Assembly (NCBI GenBank): GCA_008694505.1
Contig: VZDJ01000056.1
Span: forward strand, 365,177 to 429,176
Direction of reading: 5' to 3'
From: Cyanoderma ruficeps
Lineage: Eukaryota > Chordata > Aves > Passeriformes > Timaliidae
DNA length: 64,000 nt
The notes under the pieces are model-generated. The model was given only the letters and a program-made list of their open reading frames with translations, was not told where the DNA came from and made no database searches. A program made the position numbers and the translations under genes. Shown here one piece after another: positions 1-26,969 of the stretch (within the stretch, counting starts at the first letter, position 1; every line of letters begins with the position of its first letter).

Positions 1-212
1 ACTTAGGAAGAAGCTCTTCCCTGTGAGGGTGGGCAGGCCCTGGCACAGGGTGCCCAGAGAAGCTGTGGCTGCCCCTGGATCCCTGGCAGTGTCCAAGGCC
101 AGGCTGGACACTGGGGCTTGGAGCAGCCTGGGACAGTGGAAGGTGTCCCTGCCCATGGCAGGGGTGGTACTGGATGATTTAAGGCTGCTCCAAGTCCCAT
201 GCAACCTGAAGG
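1..212 (+). repeat. CR1 LINE 3'-end fragment (sense)
   Basis: Typical CR1 3' untranslated sequence in sense orientation: GAGGGTG, then CCCAGAGAAGCTGTGGCTG, then CTTGGAGCAGCCTGG, then CTGCCCATGGCAGGGG, ending near GATGATTTAAGG. It starts at the window edge, so its 5' extent is unknown. It lies in NUP210 intron 9, antisense to the gene. Confidence 0.9.
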
Positions 213-452
213 ACATTGTCCAACTTCCATTTTTTTTTCTACAGCACTTAAGACTCCAATAACTCCACATGAATCACCCAGAGTGCTTTATTTTTAAAAA
301 GTAACAACAACAAAACAAACGGAAAAAATGAAAAGGCAAGAAACAACATGCTTTGCACTGTCCTGTCTCAATGTAAATAAGAAACCACTCAAATAATTCC
401 AAAGCAAGTCGGGATTTAGGAGACAGTCACTGAAAAGTGTCTAAACATTTCA

Positions 453-14685
<14,233 letters not shown>

Positions 14686-14904
14686 TCAGTGTCTGGTATG
14701 TCGCGGGGTACCAAAACTGAAGGCAGGATTCGAAGCGTGGCTGCACCCGAGCCCAGCAGAGGGGGGCGGTCACTGCCCTGGTCCTGCTGCCGCACCAGTG
14801 CTGGAACAATCCGAGTGACATTGACCTTCCTGCCCCCCTTCGTGTTCCCCGGGTACACTGGTGCTAACAGCCAAGCTAAGCTACAGTTCATTTGTTATCA
14901 CAAC

Positions 14905-15310
14905 ATCTCAGAATGGTTTGGGTTGGAAGGGACCTTAAATCCTATCCAGTGCCAAGGGCAGGGACACCTTTCACTGTCCCAGGCTGCTCCAAGCCCTGTC
15001 CAGCCTGGCCTTGGCACTGCCAGGGATCCAGGGGCAGCCACAGCTTCTCTGGGCACCCTGTCCACCCTCACAGGGAGGAATTTCTTCTCAACATCTAATC
15101 TCAAACACCTCTCTTTCAGTTTGAAGCCATTCTCCCTTTTCCTATCACCCCAGGCCCTTGTAAATAGCCTCTCCGTATCTTTTTTTGTCAGCCCCTTAAG
15201 GTTCTGGAAAGCCACAATTGAGTCACCCCAAAGCTTCTCCAGGCTGAACAATCCCAGCTGCCCCAGCCTTTCCTTGGATGAGAGATGCTCCATGTGTGGA
15301 GGATCTGCCT
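14905..15310 (-). repeat. CR1 LINE 3'-end fragment (antisense)
   Basis: Classic reverse-complement CR1 end: AGAATGGTTTGGGTTGGAAG, then AGCCACAGCTTCTCTGGGCA, then GGAATTTCTTCTCAACATCT, then CTTCTCCAGGCTGAACAATC. About 400 bp of the 3' end is kept. It begins about 550 bases upstream of the NUP210 start codon. Confidence 0.93.
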
Positions 15311-16860
15311 GTCCTTGCCTATGACAGAGGGATGGTACATGTACATGGATCAGGAGAATGGATTTCAGAAAGAGCACAAACGTCTTGGAGTAAAGATCAT
15401 TAAATGCTGCCCAGAAGGTCAGCTGTTGTCCAGGGACACCACCTAAAAGTTTACCCACATCTAATTTAGATGTTATTGCAGAGGTTAACCAATTCTCATT
15501 TATTCTAAGCAAGTAAACTTATACAGGACATTCTCTTTATGTAGGAGCACTTTTTGCACTATTTATTCAGCTCGTGTTTTATTTATCAGTACCTCAGCAA
15601 TGCTGTTCCACTTTCTATCCCAGAGGAATGTGAGCTGCTGGACAGTTCACATCTCCCTGCAGCTTCTGTGTGTGTATTACTCATTTTCTGATTGCACATC
15701 ATGAAATTGTGTGGTCTGATTTAGAGAAGAGCTGAACTTTGCAGCTGCAATTTAAGTCAGTAGGAGATGGGTCTAGAAAGATGTGTGGTGTTAATGGTGT
15801 TGGCAAATCAAGCCTTTGCACTTTAAATTGCTCCCCAAAACACAGAGGGCTGTTTACTTTCTTTACTTTTTCTCTCCATCAAGCTGGAACCTTTCTTTGT
15901 AGGCATTTTAGGAAGATAAATTCAGTAAAGACTGGGATATTAGGGAGGAATGTGATAAAATCGCCCACGATTAAACAGCACGATGCCTTTACAGCTTGTA
16001 CAATTACAACTGAGTAAATAAGAGGTAGATAGTGAGCATCTTGCATCCTGTGTTGTGAATGAGGTGAGGAAATGTCTGTATCCCAGTACTTCCTAGCTTT
16101 AAAAGCAGGGTGTGCAATCTCAGAACTTATTTCCTTTCTCTCCATTGTGAGAACAATAATTTTCCAGTAACAAATACTTCTTAGACTTGAGTTATTTTCA
16201 TTAGGAGCAGCAAGGTGCAGTTAGGACCTTAAAGCTTATTGATGAAACATGACAGTGAAGAACTGCAGGTAAACATCCAACGCATTTTTCAGAGCATCCT
16301 GAGCAATATTAAGAGCAGAGTAAGGCAGGGGATATTGATGAGCAAATCTGCAGTTTCCATTCGAAAATGATGAAGTGAATGTTGTGCTCACTTGAATTGG
16401 AGGTCACGCATTGCAGTGCTGTGCTGGCATTTCTTTCAGCCAGAGGAGGGTGAGCTGGGAGGGAGCCAGTGCAGTGTGTGCTCTGTGAGGAGTCCCTGAC
16501 ATCGGGGTAGGAGTCACTAAAGACATCAGGGGCTGCCTTAGCCGCCTTGCTGCTCTGCTTTCCCTTTCCACGCTGCTCTGAGATGCACAGGAGTCACACA
16601 TTCCTGCTCCCAGGACACACCGTGCAAACACCTCCTCTCAGGGTCACCCAGTGTGCTGGAGAATTGGAACAGGACACACACACACACCAGGAATCCGAGG
16701 GAATTCTACAGACATATCAATGTACACGTGAGTGAGTCGATAAAGAACACAAATGGAAATGTCTTGGTCACAAAGTATACGATTACAGAGTGATAGAGGG
16801 AGTGCTTCAATGAGCTGCTTAAGGAGGGAGATAGGCGAAGGATAAATGGTTGTTCCCTAA
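15311..16860. other. Intergenic, no gene recognised
   Basis: Unique-looking intergenic sequence with a short (CA)5 run near 16676-16686. Open frames are short and lack recognisable domains. Confidence 0.45.
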
Positions 16861-17165
16861 GAAGCTGAGCCTTTTGTGGAAGAATTTCAAGAGTTTTTAG
16901 AGGCAATCAAAATACGTGCAATAAATAACAAAACACCAGGTGCTGATAATGTTTCTGCTGGAATACGAAACGGAAAGGGAGAGAATTACTGAAAGATTTT
17001 ACAAACTCACTTGGTCTGGAGACCTGAAAACACTGCCAAGGAACCAAAAAGACACATACTCAGATCAAATATTTAAAATCTATCAATTTCTGGGGGAAAT
17101 ATATTTTTCATAAAGCTAGAAAAAACATCTATCAATATATTATGAGGTGATCTATTAGTGGTGAA
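16861..17165 (+). mobile_element. Decayed non-LTR reverse-transcriptase remnant, possibly RTE-like
   Basis: Translation from 16861 gives a 43-residue stretch with EAIKIRAINNKTPGADNVSA and RNGKGEN before a stop at 16990-16992. This resembles the early reverse-transcriptase motif of LINEs (lysine-rich helix, N-N-K-x-P-G-x-D-x-x). It is unlike the CR1 version, which typically reads Y-K-S-T-G-P-D-G. Downstream, frames shift repeatedly, but fragments such as KSINFWGKYIF could be the next motif. The ends are uncertain. An L1- or RTE-clade source is inference. Confidence 0.4.
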
Positions 17166-18252
17166 ATACTTTTAAATCCTTGTTCAAGAAAAGGAAGTAT
17201 TTGAATGGCACAGTGATGAAGGACCATCTGGACACAAAACACCTGGCCTCATTTTCAGCCATTTCATATTTTTAAATGTCTGAGTAATTGAAGATATTTT
17301 AAAGACTCGTCTTCAAAACACAAGAACCACCCCCCAAGACAACCCAAAACCAAACAACAAAACCAACTCTGAATAAATGCAACTTAGAAGGTGAAACTTC
17401 AGAAAAATGCTAAGGCAATGAGGTGTGGAGGGTTATTTTAAAGTAAATTTTACTGGGTGAGGCTGGCTCAAACCAGCTCCAGTCCTAACCCCTGCAGGTA
17501 TCTCTGTACTAGTGTGTTAACAGTGTAGGGCCAACTCTGTGCAGCTTCAGCAGCTGCATGCATTATGGACAATTTACTTGTAAGAATGGTTTCATTAAGC
17601 TGAAAGAATCACCCAGTAGAATGATGAAAAACATTCCTCGTTATCACAGTCCCCAAGCTCTCAAATAAAATAATATTTGATTTAAAGGCTGAAGAATGAC
17701 TGACAAGCACTAGTAATACATTTAACGAAATGCCTGTGCCTGTAGGGATGCAGCTCCGGTTGGGAAGAGAATGGGGAGTTGCCTACACCATGCTGAGGAG
17801 GAGATGAAAAGGGCAGGTCAATAGACTTGACAAAGAAGGTGGTCTGGGAATAGTAACTTTAGAGCAGAGTAACAGTGATGGGCCTCTTTTTTTGACTGAT
17901 GCTGTCTGTGTTTACCCTGCAGAGCAGAACAGTATCCTGCAAAAATCACCAGGAAAGATGATCAGCTGCCTTCCTCCCTGTCAGGGTGCTGCTCCACTTG
18001 TCTGTCTTACCCATCACTGAGCTCACAGTACACTGACCAGCTCAATGGCTTTCATTGCTGGGCTCTTTTCTGTTTAATTTCCTTCCTGGTTCCACCCCTG
18101 TTGCTGCAGAACCTTGCAAAGTATCTCCACCAAAGCAACTTCAGTCAAAGGAGTACATAAAGTATCCAATAGATTAAAAGGTACTTAAAAACCAATGACG
18201 GAGGAACAGCATTTCAGCTGGTGTCCCTGAGTGCCAGCAAAAGACTCAGAGA

Positions 18253-18350
18253 ATTCCCACAATGGTTTGGGTTGGGATGGTCCCTCAAGACCATCCCATC
18301 CCTTCCCGTCCCGTCCCGCCCCGTCCCGCCCCAAGGCCTGTCCAGCCTGG
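18253..18350 (-). repeat. CR1 3'-end fragment with internal CCCGT satellite
   Basis: CAATGGTTTGGGTTGGGATG marks a CR1 3' end in antisense. The middle is expanded into imperfect CCCGT/CCCGC units (about 18293-18332) before CR1 sequence resumes with CTGTCCAGCCTGG. It abuts the LTR that starts at 18356. Confidence 0.8.
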
Positions 18351-18355
18351 CATCT

Positions 18356-18696
18356 GTGGGACTGATATTTCTGGGTCTGAGAGATTTTAGCCTGCTAGCA
18401 GCTACTAACTTTTTCCCATGGAAAAATTTCTCAAGGAAGTTTCTTCTCAAAACAGTCTTGGCAAACAACTCTCCTTTCTCAAAACAATCTTTCTGCAGGC
18501 GGTGTTTTGCTGTTTCTCTGGTTTAACCCATGGGATTAGAGAGGTGTCGTTCCTATTCACCCCAATCGTGTTATGTCTGTATTGGAACATCTTATAAAAG
18601 GTAGTAAGAATTAGACAATGAAGCCTTTTTTCCTGTGCCCTTTGCCTTCTGAAATACTTGGAGTCTTTCACCTTTCTTTCGTGTCCTTCAGCGACA
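18356..18696 (+). mobile_element. Solo LTR C, full-length (341 bp)
   Basis: Runs from TGTGGGACTGATATTTCTGG to TTCAGCGACA (TG...CA ends). It contains a CCAAT box (about 18564), TATA box CTTATAAAAGG (about 18591) and, where LTR A has AATAAA, a mutated AATGAA (about 18618). No internal retroviral genes follow. No exact target duplication is visible (GCATC before, CAGAT after). Confidence 0.82.
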
Positions 18697-18699
18697 CAG

Positions 18700-21600
18700 A
18701 TGATGCTGCCAGCAGGAGCACACGGAGAGGTTCTGCCTCGGGCCGTGTCTGCTCAGCTGCTCCTGCTGCCCACAGAAACTGAGCTGTAAGAGGAGGGATT
18801 ACACTGCATTACCTCACCATGAGTACTGGAGACTTACAGAGTACAGAAACTGCCCTTTTCCAGTCATTTCTTTATCACTTTCTGCACCAGTAATCACATT
18901 CAACTTACTGTATTAGACTTCTGTATCTTCATACACCTATGCAAAGTTTTATGAGAGCATCCTTTCAGCCTTACTGCTGCTTTCCACAAGGAAAATGATG
19001 GACTGACAGCAACTCTAAACCCAAAACATTTTGATTATCCTGCCAGGATTTTCCTTCTACGGTGTTAGGGCAAAAGAAGGCATAAATTCAGAAAATGTCC
19101 AAAATTAAGGCAGGCAGTTACTGGTGTCAAGGAAGGAATGTCTAAAATTGATCGACGTTGAGTTCCTTCAGATTACTGAGACAACAGCACTTGTGTTTAG
19201 GAAATGGGTAAAGTAAAAGCCAAGCCTGCCTTTCTCTGCACAGCCTCATCTGCCAGGGATGCTGCCAGGAGTTTTCCAATGTGTACCAGGTACAAATGAG
19301 TCCCCACAGAGAAACGCAGCTCTTTAGATCCCTCTTCCTATCAGATAAATCCATTCGATATGCAAGACTTTCCCAGATGGTATAAAACCCCAAGACCTCG
19401 ATAATTTATGCAGGATGAGTCTGATAACATTGAGATTCTGAAATAGCAGCATCAGATAAAAATAAACGGTTTTCACTTCAGAGTTTATCTACCTTTCTAA
19501 TGTAAATTTATGGTTATTAAAGGAGGTTATTTATAGGTGTCTTTTCAAGCTGTTACATAACACTGCTTCTGCCCTGTGCCTTTGTACATAGATAGAAATC
19601 ACATTAATGAGCTATTCACCCTACAATTCAATGAATGCAGGAGTGAGGAGAATTCACAAGATGAGACAAGTAACAAACAAAAATCCCAACTTTTGTTTCT
19701 GCTTTAAATACATCAGGGAAATTTAGCAGAACACAGGAGTCTTAAATCTTGAAAACAATGAATACAATTTATGAGCAGGCATGTGAATATGTTTAATGAC
19801 TTAGTTAATAGTACTAACAAAAGTGAATTTGGTCTTTTCAAGGTTACTTGGTTGCAAATTATGTTATGTACACCTCACAAATCTTAAGTAGGCAGTCAAG
19901 TACAATAATTCTGAGTCTGTTTTAAACATCAGCACTCTTCTGAATTGGTTTGCTATTTTTATGCATTAAACACCAACATGGGACAGCATATAAAATCCCA
20001 TCATCTTCTCTATTTTTTACATTCTCTTCATGTAGAAGTCTTCTGATCTCATTTATCTCAGCACTGGCAGTGATCTAGAGGGTTCTGTACCTAAACAAGA
20101 AGGATCTCTGACTTCTCCATCTACAGAGACACTAGAAAGTCTGCATTTCAACTGGAAACTTGCATTTCTTAATTTAAAATATTTTTTTTCATTCTAAGAG
20201 ATAAATAAGTACTAAAAATTCAACTCCTCCTGCCAACCTTGAAGACACCTAAATTCTGTTATGTGGACAGCGAGTCCTTGAAAGGAGGCATCACCTCCTG
20301 CAGTAGAATGTCAGTGGAAAGGCAGGAGGTGCTGCAATACATCACAGAATATAACAGATCGTGCACACACTGCACTCAGGTGCCCTGATTTCTATTTTGT
20401 CTCCTAAAATCCTTTCAGGGTCACTTTTCCAGGTAAACCACCTACCAAGCAAGTTACTGTGGAGAACGGAATATTCAACATAGAAAAATCAGATCAATTT
20501 ATGCAGTGAAAAAAGTTGTCTTTGATGTGAATTTGCAACTGCAGATTTGTAACAAATAAAAGGGTTGAACACAATGTCCCTGAGACAAATTCAGTGCAGA
20601 TAGTGAGGCACGGGACGGTGATTTTAAAGTTCAGGTATTTTCAAAACTCTTCTAACCTGAGTAAAGGAATCTGCTTTGATAGAACTTACTGAAAACTTCA
20701 GTAAAACATGGCAGATTTCCTAAAGAACTTTATGGTTTCCCATGGAAAGGCCTATTAGTTTAGTAACACAGGTTTGGTTTAATAATTTTTTAATTAAATG
20801 CATTATTACACCAGAACACTTTCTGTGAAGGTTTGTGCTAAGAAAATTTCGTCTCTCAAAACATTCATGCATGAAGGAGGTTCACTTCAAGAGCATGTGA
20901 ATATTCATTAACATTTTTTGTATTCTTCTACCTCTTCTTTGAGACAAAGTTCAAACACGATGATTTGTACTTGGAAGACGCTAATTAGAGTTTTTAAAGC
21001 TGCTGTATAAATTACACACTTTTTAGATGCTGAAGTATTATAGTTCCAGGAATAACTCTAGACTTTCTGCTGAAGTTTATATCACATCTAAGTTTTAATG
21101 TATTAGGTTTTATAACAGTGGCAGAACACTAAGAAACTAAGAAACTGCCCTTTTTTATGTGGCTTGGTGATGTTTGTTCCAAATATATTTTTTGCTTTCA
21201 GAAATGTCCACTACAGATACTATACCAAAGCGTCAGAGAAATGTGGGACTTTTTCTGATAGCCAGAAAAATCTAAATGACTTTGACAAGGCAGCATGTCC
21301 TGCCAGCATGATTATAGCTCTAGTAGTCATCAGTTTGGTTCATCTTGTTCATCTTTGACTTCAGGCTTGATTAGCTATAAATGCTTACCTTGTCTCCTCT
21401 GGATCAAAAACCTAAACAAGCTTTGATGTTCCAAGGATGTTCTAGCCAAAGCACTTTTAGCAGTTTCATAGGGGGAAAATGCTGAAGGTACTGTTTTATA
21501 GTTCAATGATTCCATAAACAGCAAGGGAAACAGGAATACAGAGGTGGTTTCCCCCCTTTTTTTAATTAGATTTGGTTTTTCCTCAATGTAGCCTGTTTTT

Positions 21601-24600
21601 TTCCCAAGACCCATAATTAAATTCAGTGAAAATCGCAGATACTTGCACTTGCAAAGTTTTTGGAGGGGTTTTGGTTTGTTTTTTTCTTCAGTTTAGGAGT
21701 AAATCACAAGTCATCCTGATTTTCCCTGTCAACACTGTTGTTCTCTTGCAAAGAGTTTTAATTCATTAGGCTGTCAGTTTTCAATTCAGTAGGAGGTTAA
21801 TATTAGTATGTCCCAAGGATCTGGACTGTAGTTAGCATTTAATACACTCATTCATTATCCAGAAAGGCAGAAATGAGGTGTAGAACAGAAAAATGAGGTC
21901 AGCAGGATTTACAGATGACAAAATTATTTATCTCCCTAAGAGAAGGATGTGATGAACTTCATGAGAACAGAACTAGACAAATTGGCAGCATAATGGTTGG
22001 TGAAACTCAGACATTGACAAATGCAGGGGAGAGCACGGGAGACTGGCAAATCTGAACTGCCTGTACCCAGGGCCCTGTTCTAACTTCTCGCTAACTGCTA
22101 AGGGAAAAAGAACACCCAGCACAATTATAGACTCCTCTCAATGCCCAGCAGCACTCAAAAGCTAAACAAGGTGGTGGAATACGAAAAGAAATAGCCTAGA
22201 AAAGAGCCAAGGTACACTGGCAAAACATTCGTTCCTGTTTTGCTTTGAACTTTACCATAAGCCAAGGTCATTCCCACTCACCTGAGATCCGTCATAGGAG
22301 AGAGCCACGTCTCTAACAATTCCTAAATCCATTGCCAGGGGTATTTTGTTGCTGAGGCAGGAAGCTGGAAGTGGTCAGAACTCTTGCTGGCTTGTGTGGA
22401 ACCTGTGAAGGTCGTTTGCCCCTCTTTGCTTTCCATTCTGGAGATGAGTGCAGTGCTGTTGGGGTGCCTGTTCTCCCCAGAGAAGAGCTGCTCCCCACAA
22501 GGTGCCATCAGTCTGCTTTTGTTCCTGTGTGACCTCCCTGTCACCTCCATCTGCCATTTCATTTCTCCTCACCAGCCGACAGCTTGGCCACACCAGGTTT
22601 TATGTGATTTAGCAACGTTTCCTCTTGGGATACTGGAAACATATTTGTGAGTTCTCCTTTCTCCCCCATTTGCCTTTCTTTTTGCTTGTGGGCCCTTCTG
22701 AGTAAGTTCTCACCCTCTCAGATCAGTTTTCTGCACAGCACTACCAAGGAGGTGATGAAGAGACAGGAGGATCCCCTCAGAAGTTCATGAGCATCTCCCA
22801 TGCTGTGCCTGGAGCCAGGCTCAGTCACACTGGAAGCACAGGAATCCCACAGGACTAAACATTTTTGTCAGACAAACTCTGCTCCAGCAGAAAACTGCAA
22901 TTTTAACTTTTCCTCCAGTGGAAGTGCCAAACAGTTCTTTACAGTTCTGGTAGTAACCCAAAAACCACAGAACGGTGTTTGTCAACAGATTTTCATGCAA
23001 TTTGTAATTTTTTTTGCTCATTTTAGTTTACTTTTAGTTTAGAATGTTAATTTTTTTCTCATGTTAGAGGTTCGTGAAGAGTTGTGTGAAATACAGGAAA
23101 AAAAATAGAAGATTCTCCATATAGCCCAATATTGGCTAATTTTACCATCAGAGTTCTACTTCAAATTTGTAAATCTTTTAAGCACCTCAGACTGTAAGAG
23201 CTCCCAAAGTGCCATTCTGATTTATGTAACTACATAGCTGGTATAATTCATAGAAAGAGGAAAAAAAGCTTTAAAGCAACTCTGCACCATGCTGTTCCTC
23301 TCTGTGAATTATTCTCCCCATATTTTTATGTAATAGTGTAAATTAATTACAAGGATGCCAATTTTAGGTCTGTGTTCATCAAATAAAATTACAAAGAGAT
23401 TCCCAGGAGTACACTGTATGAAAGCTTACATTTTTAGAAATATTTAAGTTGTAGAGAAATTAATTTTTTCCTTATTAGTTCTCATTTCACAAACACAATC
23501 TTCTTTGTTCCTAACTGGCTGCTATAACAGCTTTGAGTCTTTAATTATTACTAATTATTGACTAAAGATTTATTATTATTTGAAAGTTGCAGCCTTTTGG
23601 CTCTAACTAATGAATAGGACGGGGTGAAGAAAAAAGGTACTGAATTATTCACTAACATTTGGTTTAATTACAATCAAGTGACCCTTTCTAAATTGGAAAG
23701 CACTTGATGAAAAGCAGAAGACAAATGAGATTTTTTTTTTGTATAAATAATGAATAGCCCTGTTATTTAAACACCAAATTAAAAACCAAACAAACAAGGA
23801 AACAAACAAGGAAACAAACGAGGAAAAAACCCACCCTAAGCTATCCATTCTAGAGCTTGGCAATAAGATGTATTAGTTTCTTGTGAGCTCAGAACACATT
23901 CCGTTTGACCTTTCTGGAATTCTCTTTCAGATCTGATGTTGCACCTGCTTGGCTTTGGGGACTGTAATTCTATTCCACTAAAAAAATGATGCTGAAAACT
24001 CCATAAAGTGTTTTTCCTTCCAGCTTATGCCTGATTTTCTTCATGCAGTGAACAAAACAGATGAGTTATACTGCAGGACTGTGTGCAAGAACAATATTTG
24101 CAAGAAACAGCATTTGCTTCAGAATTCAAATGTGAAGCAGTATCTCAGTCACTTAACTATGCTCTTTTTTTAATCCTAGATCTTCTTATAAAGGACATAT
24201 TTTAATTAAAAAACCAATTTGGTGAAGCATAAGATACTCCTTCAGTGCAAAAACCAGCTGTAAGGATCTAAACATTTCATTAACTTTCTAAATTCTTTTC
24301 AAAATGCATCTTTCCAATTACTGGTGCTCTGGTCCTCAGCACATTTATGCAGGTCCTTATCCTTGGACACTGCATGCCCTCCAAATGCCTGTAATTAAAT
24401 TGCATCTTTTGCTGTAAATTCATCCAGATTTGTAAGATGAGAGTATCTGAAGTAGATGCATGGCCTGGAGTTCACATCAGCCTGCCTCAGCTTGCGTTTT
24501 AAACAGTAAATTGTTGGCATTTTGGAAATACTGTCCTGAATCCTGCCTCTGGAGAGGTCAAATTAGTGTGTATGCTGCCAGGGCCAGACAGTCCCTATCC

Positions 24601-26100
24601 CTGCCTGCCTCACTGGCAGCAGTCAGCTCTGCCCAAGCACTCCAGAAGAGGCACAGAACAAGGACAGTGAAACACAAAGCATATTGCACTGCCAGGAGAT
24701 AGCATCAGTCTCTGGAAAATGTTACCTTGCAGCTGCTTTCAAACCCAGCCAGGGCAACTCACGATCCTCCATTTCTGGAGCCAGGTATTTGCGAGGGAGT
24801 TTGTTCCTAATGATCTGTAGCTTCAGGTGTCTGTTAGTTCATCTCAAAGCCAAAGCATGCAGGGAGGTTTTGTGGGGCTCTCTGGAGGACGCTGGCATCA
24901 CAGCAAACGAGCAGAGCGTTTATAGTGGAATAAAAGTAATCTGTGATGACTGATGTCGTGCCTCTGGCCTTCAGCTGAAACACACCTGAAACTGTGAAGA
25001 AGGTGTCTCCCCAAAGGCTTGGTTGTCTTGGCAATTGAAACAAATGAAGCATACTGCAAATGTTCAGATGGGAATATGTGAAGGTGGCTTCCAATTTGGG
25101 TTAATTTGGCACTGTGAAGAGGGAAATACTGGATTTTATCTCCTTATAAATCCGTTCAGAAGAGAAAAAACACCAGAACACCATTTGTTTTCTTTGCCAC
25201 CAAATGCCACTGTTCAGTCGTGCAAATATTCAGATAAACCAGTAACAGCTTGCCAGAAGATAGGCTGCTAGAAAACATTCAGTTTGCTTTCTCCTCATTA
25301 TTCCAGAGTGTGCCCTGAAACATTACCTACTGTATGTAATTCAAGCCATGGTCTGTTGAAGAATAATTAACTTCTTTCACTGTCACATCCACCCATCCAA
25401 GACCCCCTGCTGGTGAACAGATCTCAACATTTCTGCAAGCCAGAAAAGTTGTAGTGGTCATGTAGGAGCAATGATATTGATACTACTAAATGCACCAGTG
25501 GACAATGCACCCTGAGCTGATTTTAGACTCAGTGTGGAGGGAAAGTAAAGCCATTTAAGCCACCTCCTTTCAACAGTGGAGGAAAAAATACTAAATTATG
25601 TACTCCCAGCTCTGCCTGGACACTAATTGCTGATCAAGCTGAGCCTTTTGAATGACTCCTCACTCCAAGTGTGATGGATTAAAAAAACCCGGCAGTACAC
25701 AGTGAGACATTCTTGGGTTTTCCCGCCCTGTACTAGAACATTTTAATGAGAAATGAGAGGTAGGAAGGAGGTGGGGAAGGCTCAGCACAGCCCTCATTGT
25801 TCGGCCCTGGCCGAGGGGCTGCCCTGGGAAGTTCTCATGTGGTTCCTTGGGATCTGCCTTCACTGTCCTTTTTAGGGGGCTGTTCCTCGACTCCCACTTC
25901 TGAATAAGCACAGTATCATTGTTTTGCATACACTTCCGCTTGGTCAGCCTTGCAGAGCTGAGCTGGTGTCCTGCTTGTGTTTTGCATGACTTCTGTTTGC
26001 CTCAGTGACATCTTTATTTCTCCCAAGCTATGCTGTTCTATTCCACTATCCTTTTCAGAGTGAAATGCTGGCCTGTTCTGCTGTCCTTATCAGTGGATAC
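18700..26100. other. Intergenic AT-rich region, no gene recognised
   Basis: About 7.4 kb between the two genes. It contains a small 12-bp tandem repeat (AAACAAACAAGG type, about 23788-23827). I see no CR1 element, no exon with family similarity and no structured RNA. Distal regulatory elements cannot be excluded. Confidence 0.45.
23788..23827. repeat. 12-bp tandem repeat, about 3 copies
   Basis: Imperfect tandem copies of a GGAAACAAACAA unit in an A-rich context. Confidence 0.8.
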
Positions 26101-26104
26101 CATT

Positions 26105-26595
26105 TGGATGCCGTGAATTAAATCCACAATGGCATCACAGCGAAGCACTTGTCCAGTCACTTGAACAGACACCAGAAAGAGCACAAGAAATCACAACACT
26201 GGATGTGCTCATCAAGGACAAAGATAAGCCAAGAGACACCTCAAATTCAGCCAGTGACACAAGACACTGACACTGAAGGAACCAAAACTTGGTCGTGACC
26301 TCGATGAAGAAACTCGTGGTCAAACGGTGGCTCAGCAAGGAAGTAAAGCAGTTCCCTTGCTCACTGAACTGCAGAACGGATCTGCAGAGACTCTGATTTT
26401 CATCTGCACTGACAGCTACAGGTGTTGTCTCTGAGTGCTTATGCAGAGTTGCTACAGTGCTCTCATGTCCCAGAGAAATTAATGACTTTTACCCACAGAC
26501 AATAAACACCCATAAACTCCTTCAGTTAAGTGACTGCAGGACATTTAATTGGCCATCTGGTTTTGCCTCTCTGCCACTATAAAAACTAACCAGGT
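26105..26595 (+). repeat. Duplicated NUP210 exon 3/intron 2 segment, derived copy
   Basis: Gapless 98% copy of 5724-6214. It includes 55 bases of NUP210 exon 3 (26105-26159) and its splice acceptor on the minus strand. The rest of that exon is absent, so it is an exon fragment in intergenic DNA, upstream of the NUP210 promoter. Identity falls sharply at 26596, but recognisable similarity to NUP210 intron 2 continues to about 26848. Confidence 0.93.
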
Positions 26596-26848
26596 CTGTT
26601 GCATGACAGACACTGTCATACAAAAAGGCACTTTACATCTTTTGAAATGCAAAGCATCTGAATTTGCTTTCATAATTTTCAGTGCATACTTTTTATATTT
26701 CAGCCACCCCTCTATTTTTACTTTTATTTAGTTTTTTGGGAGGTTTTTTTTGTTTTGTTGGTGGGGGTTTTTTGTTTGTTTTTTTGGTTTGGTTTGGTTT
26801 GTTTTCGGTTTTTTTTGTTAAGAATTACCCTTTTCCTGAATGTATCAT
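26596..26848 (+). repeat. Diverged extension of the duplicated segment
   Basis: Corresponds to parts of 6215-6734 at clearly lower identity. Shared landmarks are TTGCATGACAGACAC, the ATATTTCAG C/T CACCCC block and TTAAGAATTAC followed by TGTATCATT. LTR B is absent here. A T/G-rich run (26729-26818) fills the middle. Confidence 0.65.
26729..26818. repeat. T/G-rich low-complexity tract
   Basis: About 90 bases almost free of A and C on the plus strand, with poly-T runs and GGTTT repeats. Confidence 0.9.
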
Positions 26849-26923
26849 TGTCATGGTTTAAAGCCTGGTAGAAATTAAGCCCCATGGAGCTGCTCCTATT
26901 TTCCCAACACATCAGGAGATAGT
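26849..26923 (+). mobile_element. LTR fragment (TGTCATGGTTTAA-type avian ERV)
   Basis: Begins with TGTCATGGTTTAA, the start shared by a common avian LTR family. It is followed by an AATTAAGC...CATGGAGCTGCTC segment resembling that family's next block. Only about 75 bases are kept. The remainder of the LTR is missing. Confidence 0.55.
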
Positions 26924-26969
26924 GAATCAAACAACCTTCCCTTAAACCGACGGACTAGGCTGGGGCATT

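Noticed and set aside
26105..26159. A functional extra NUP210 exon in the intergenic copy
   Set aside because: Only 55 of 132 exon bases are present, with no donor site at the exon end, and it lies upstream of the NUP210 promoter. It is better called a duplicated fragment.
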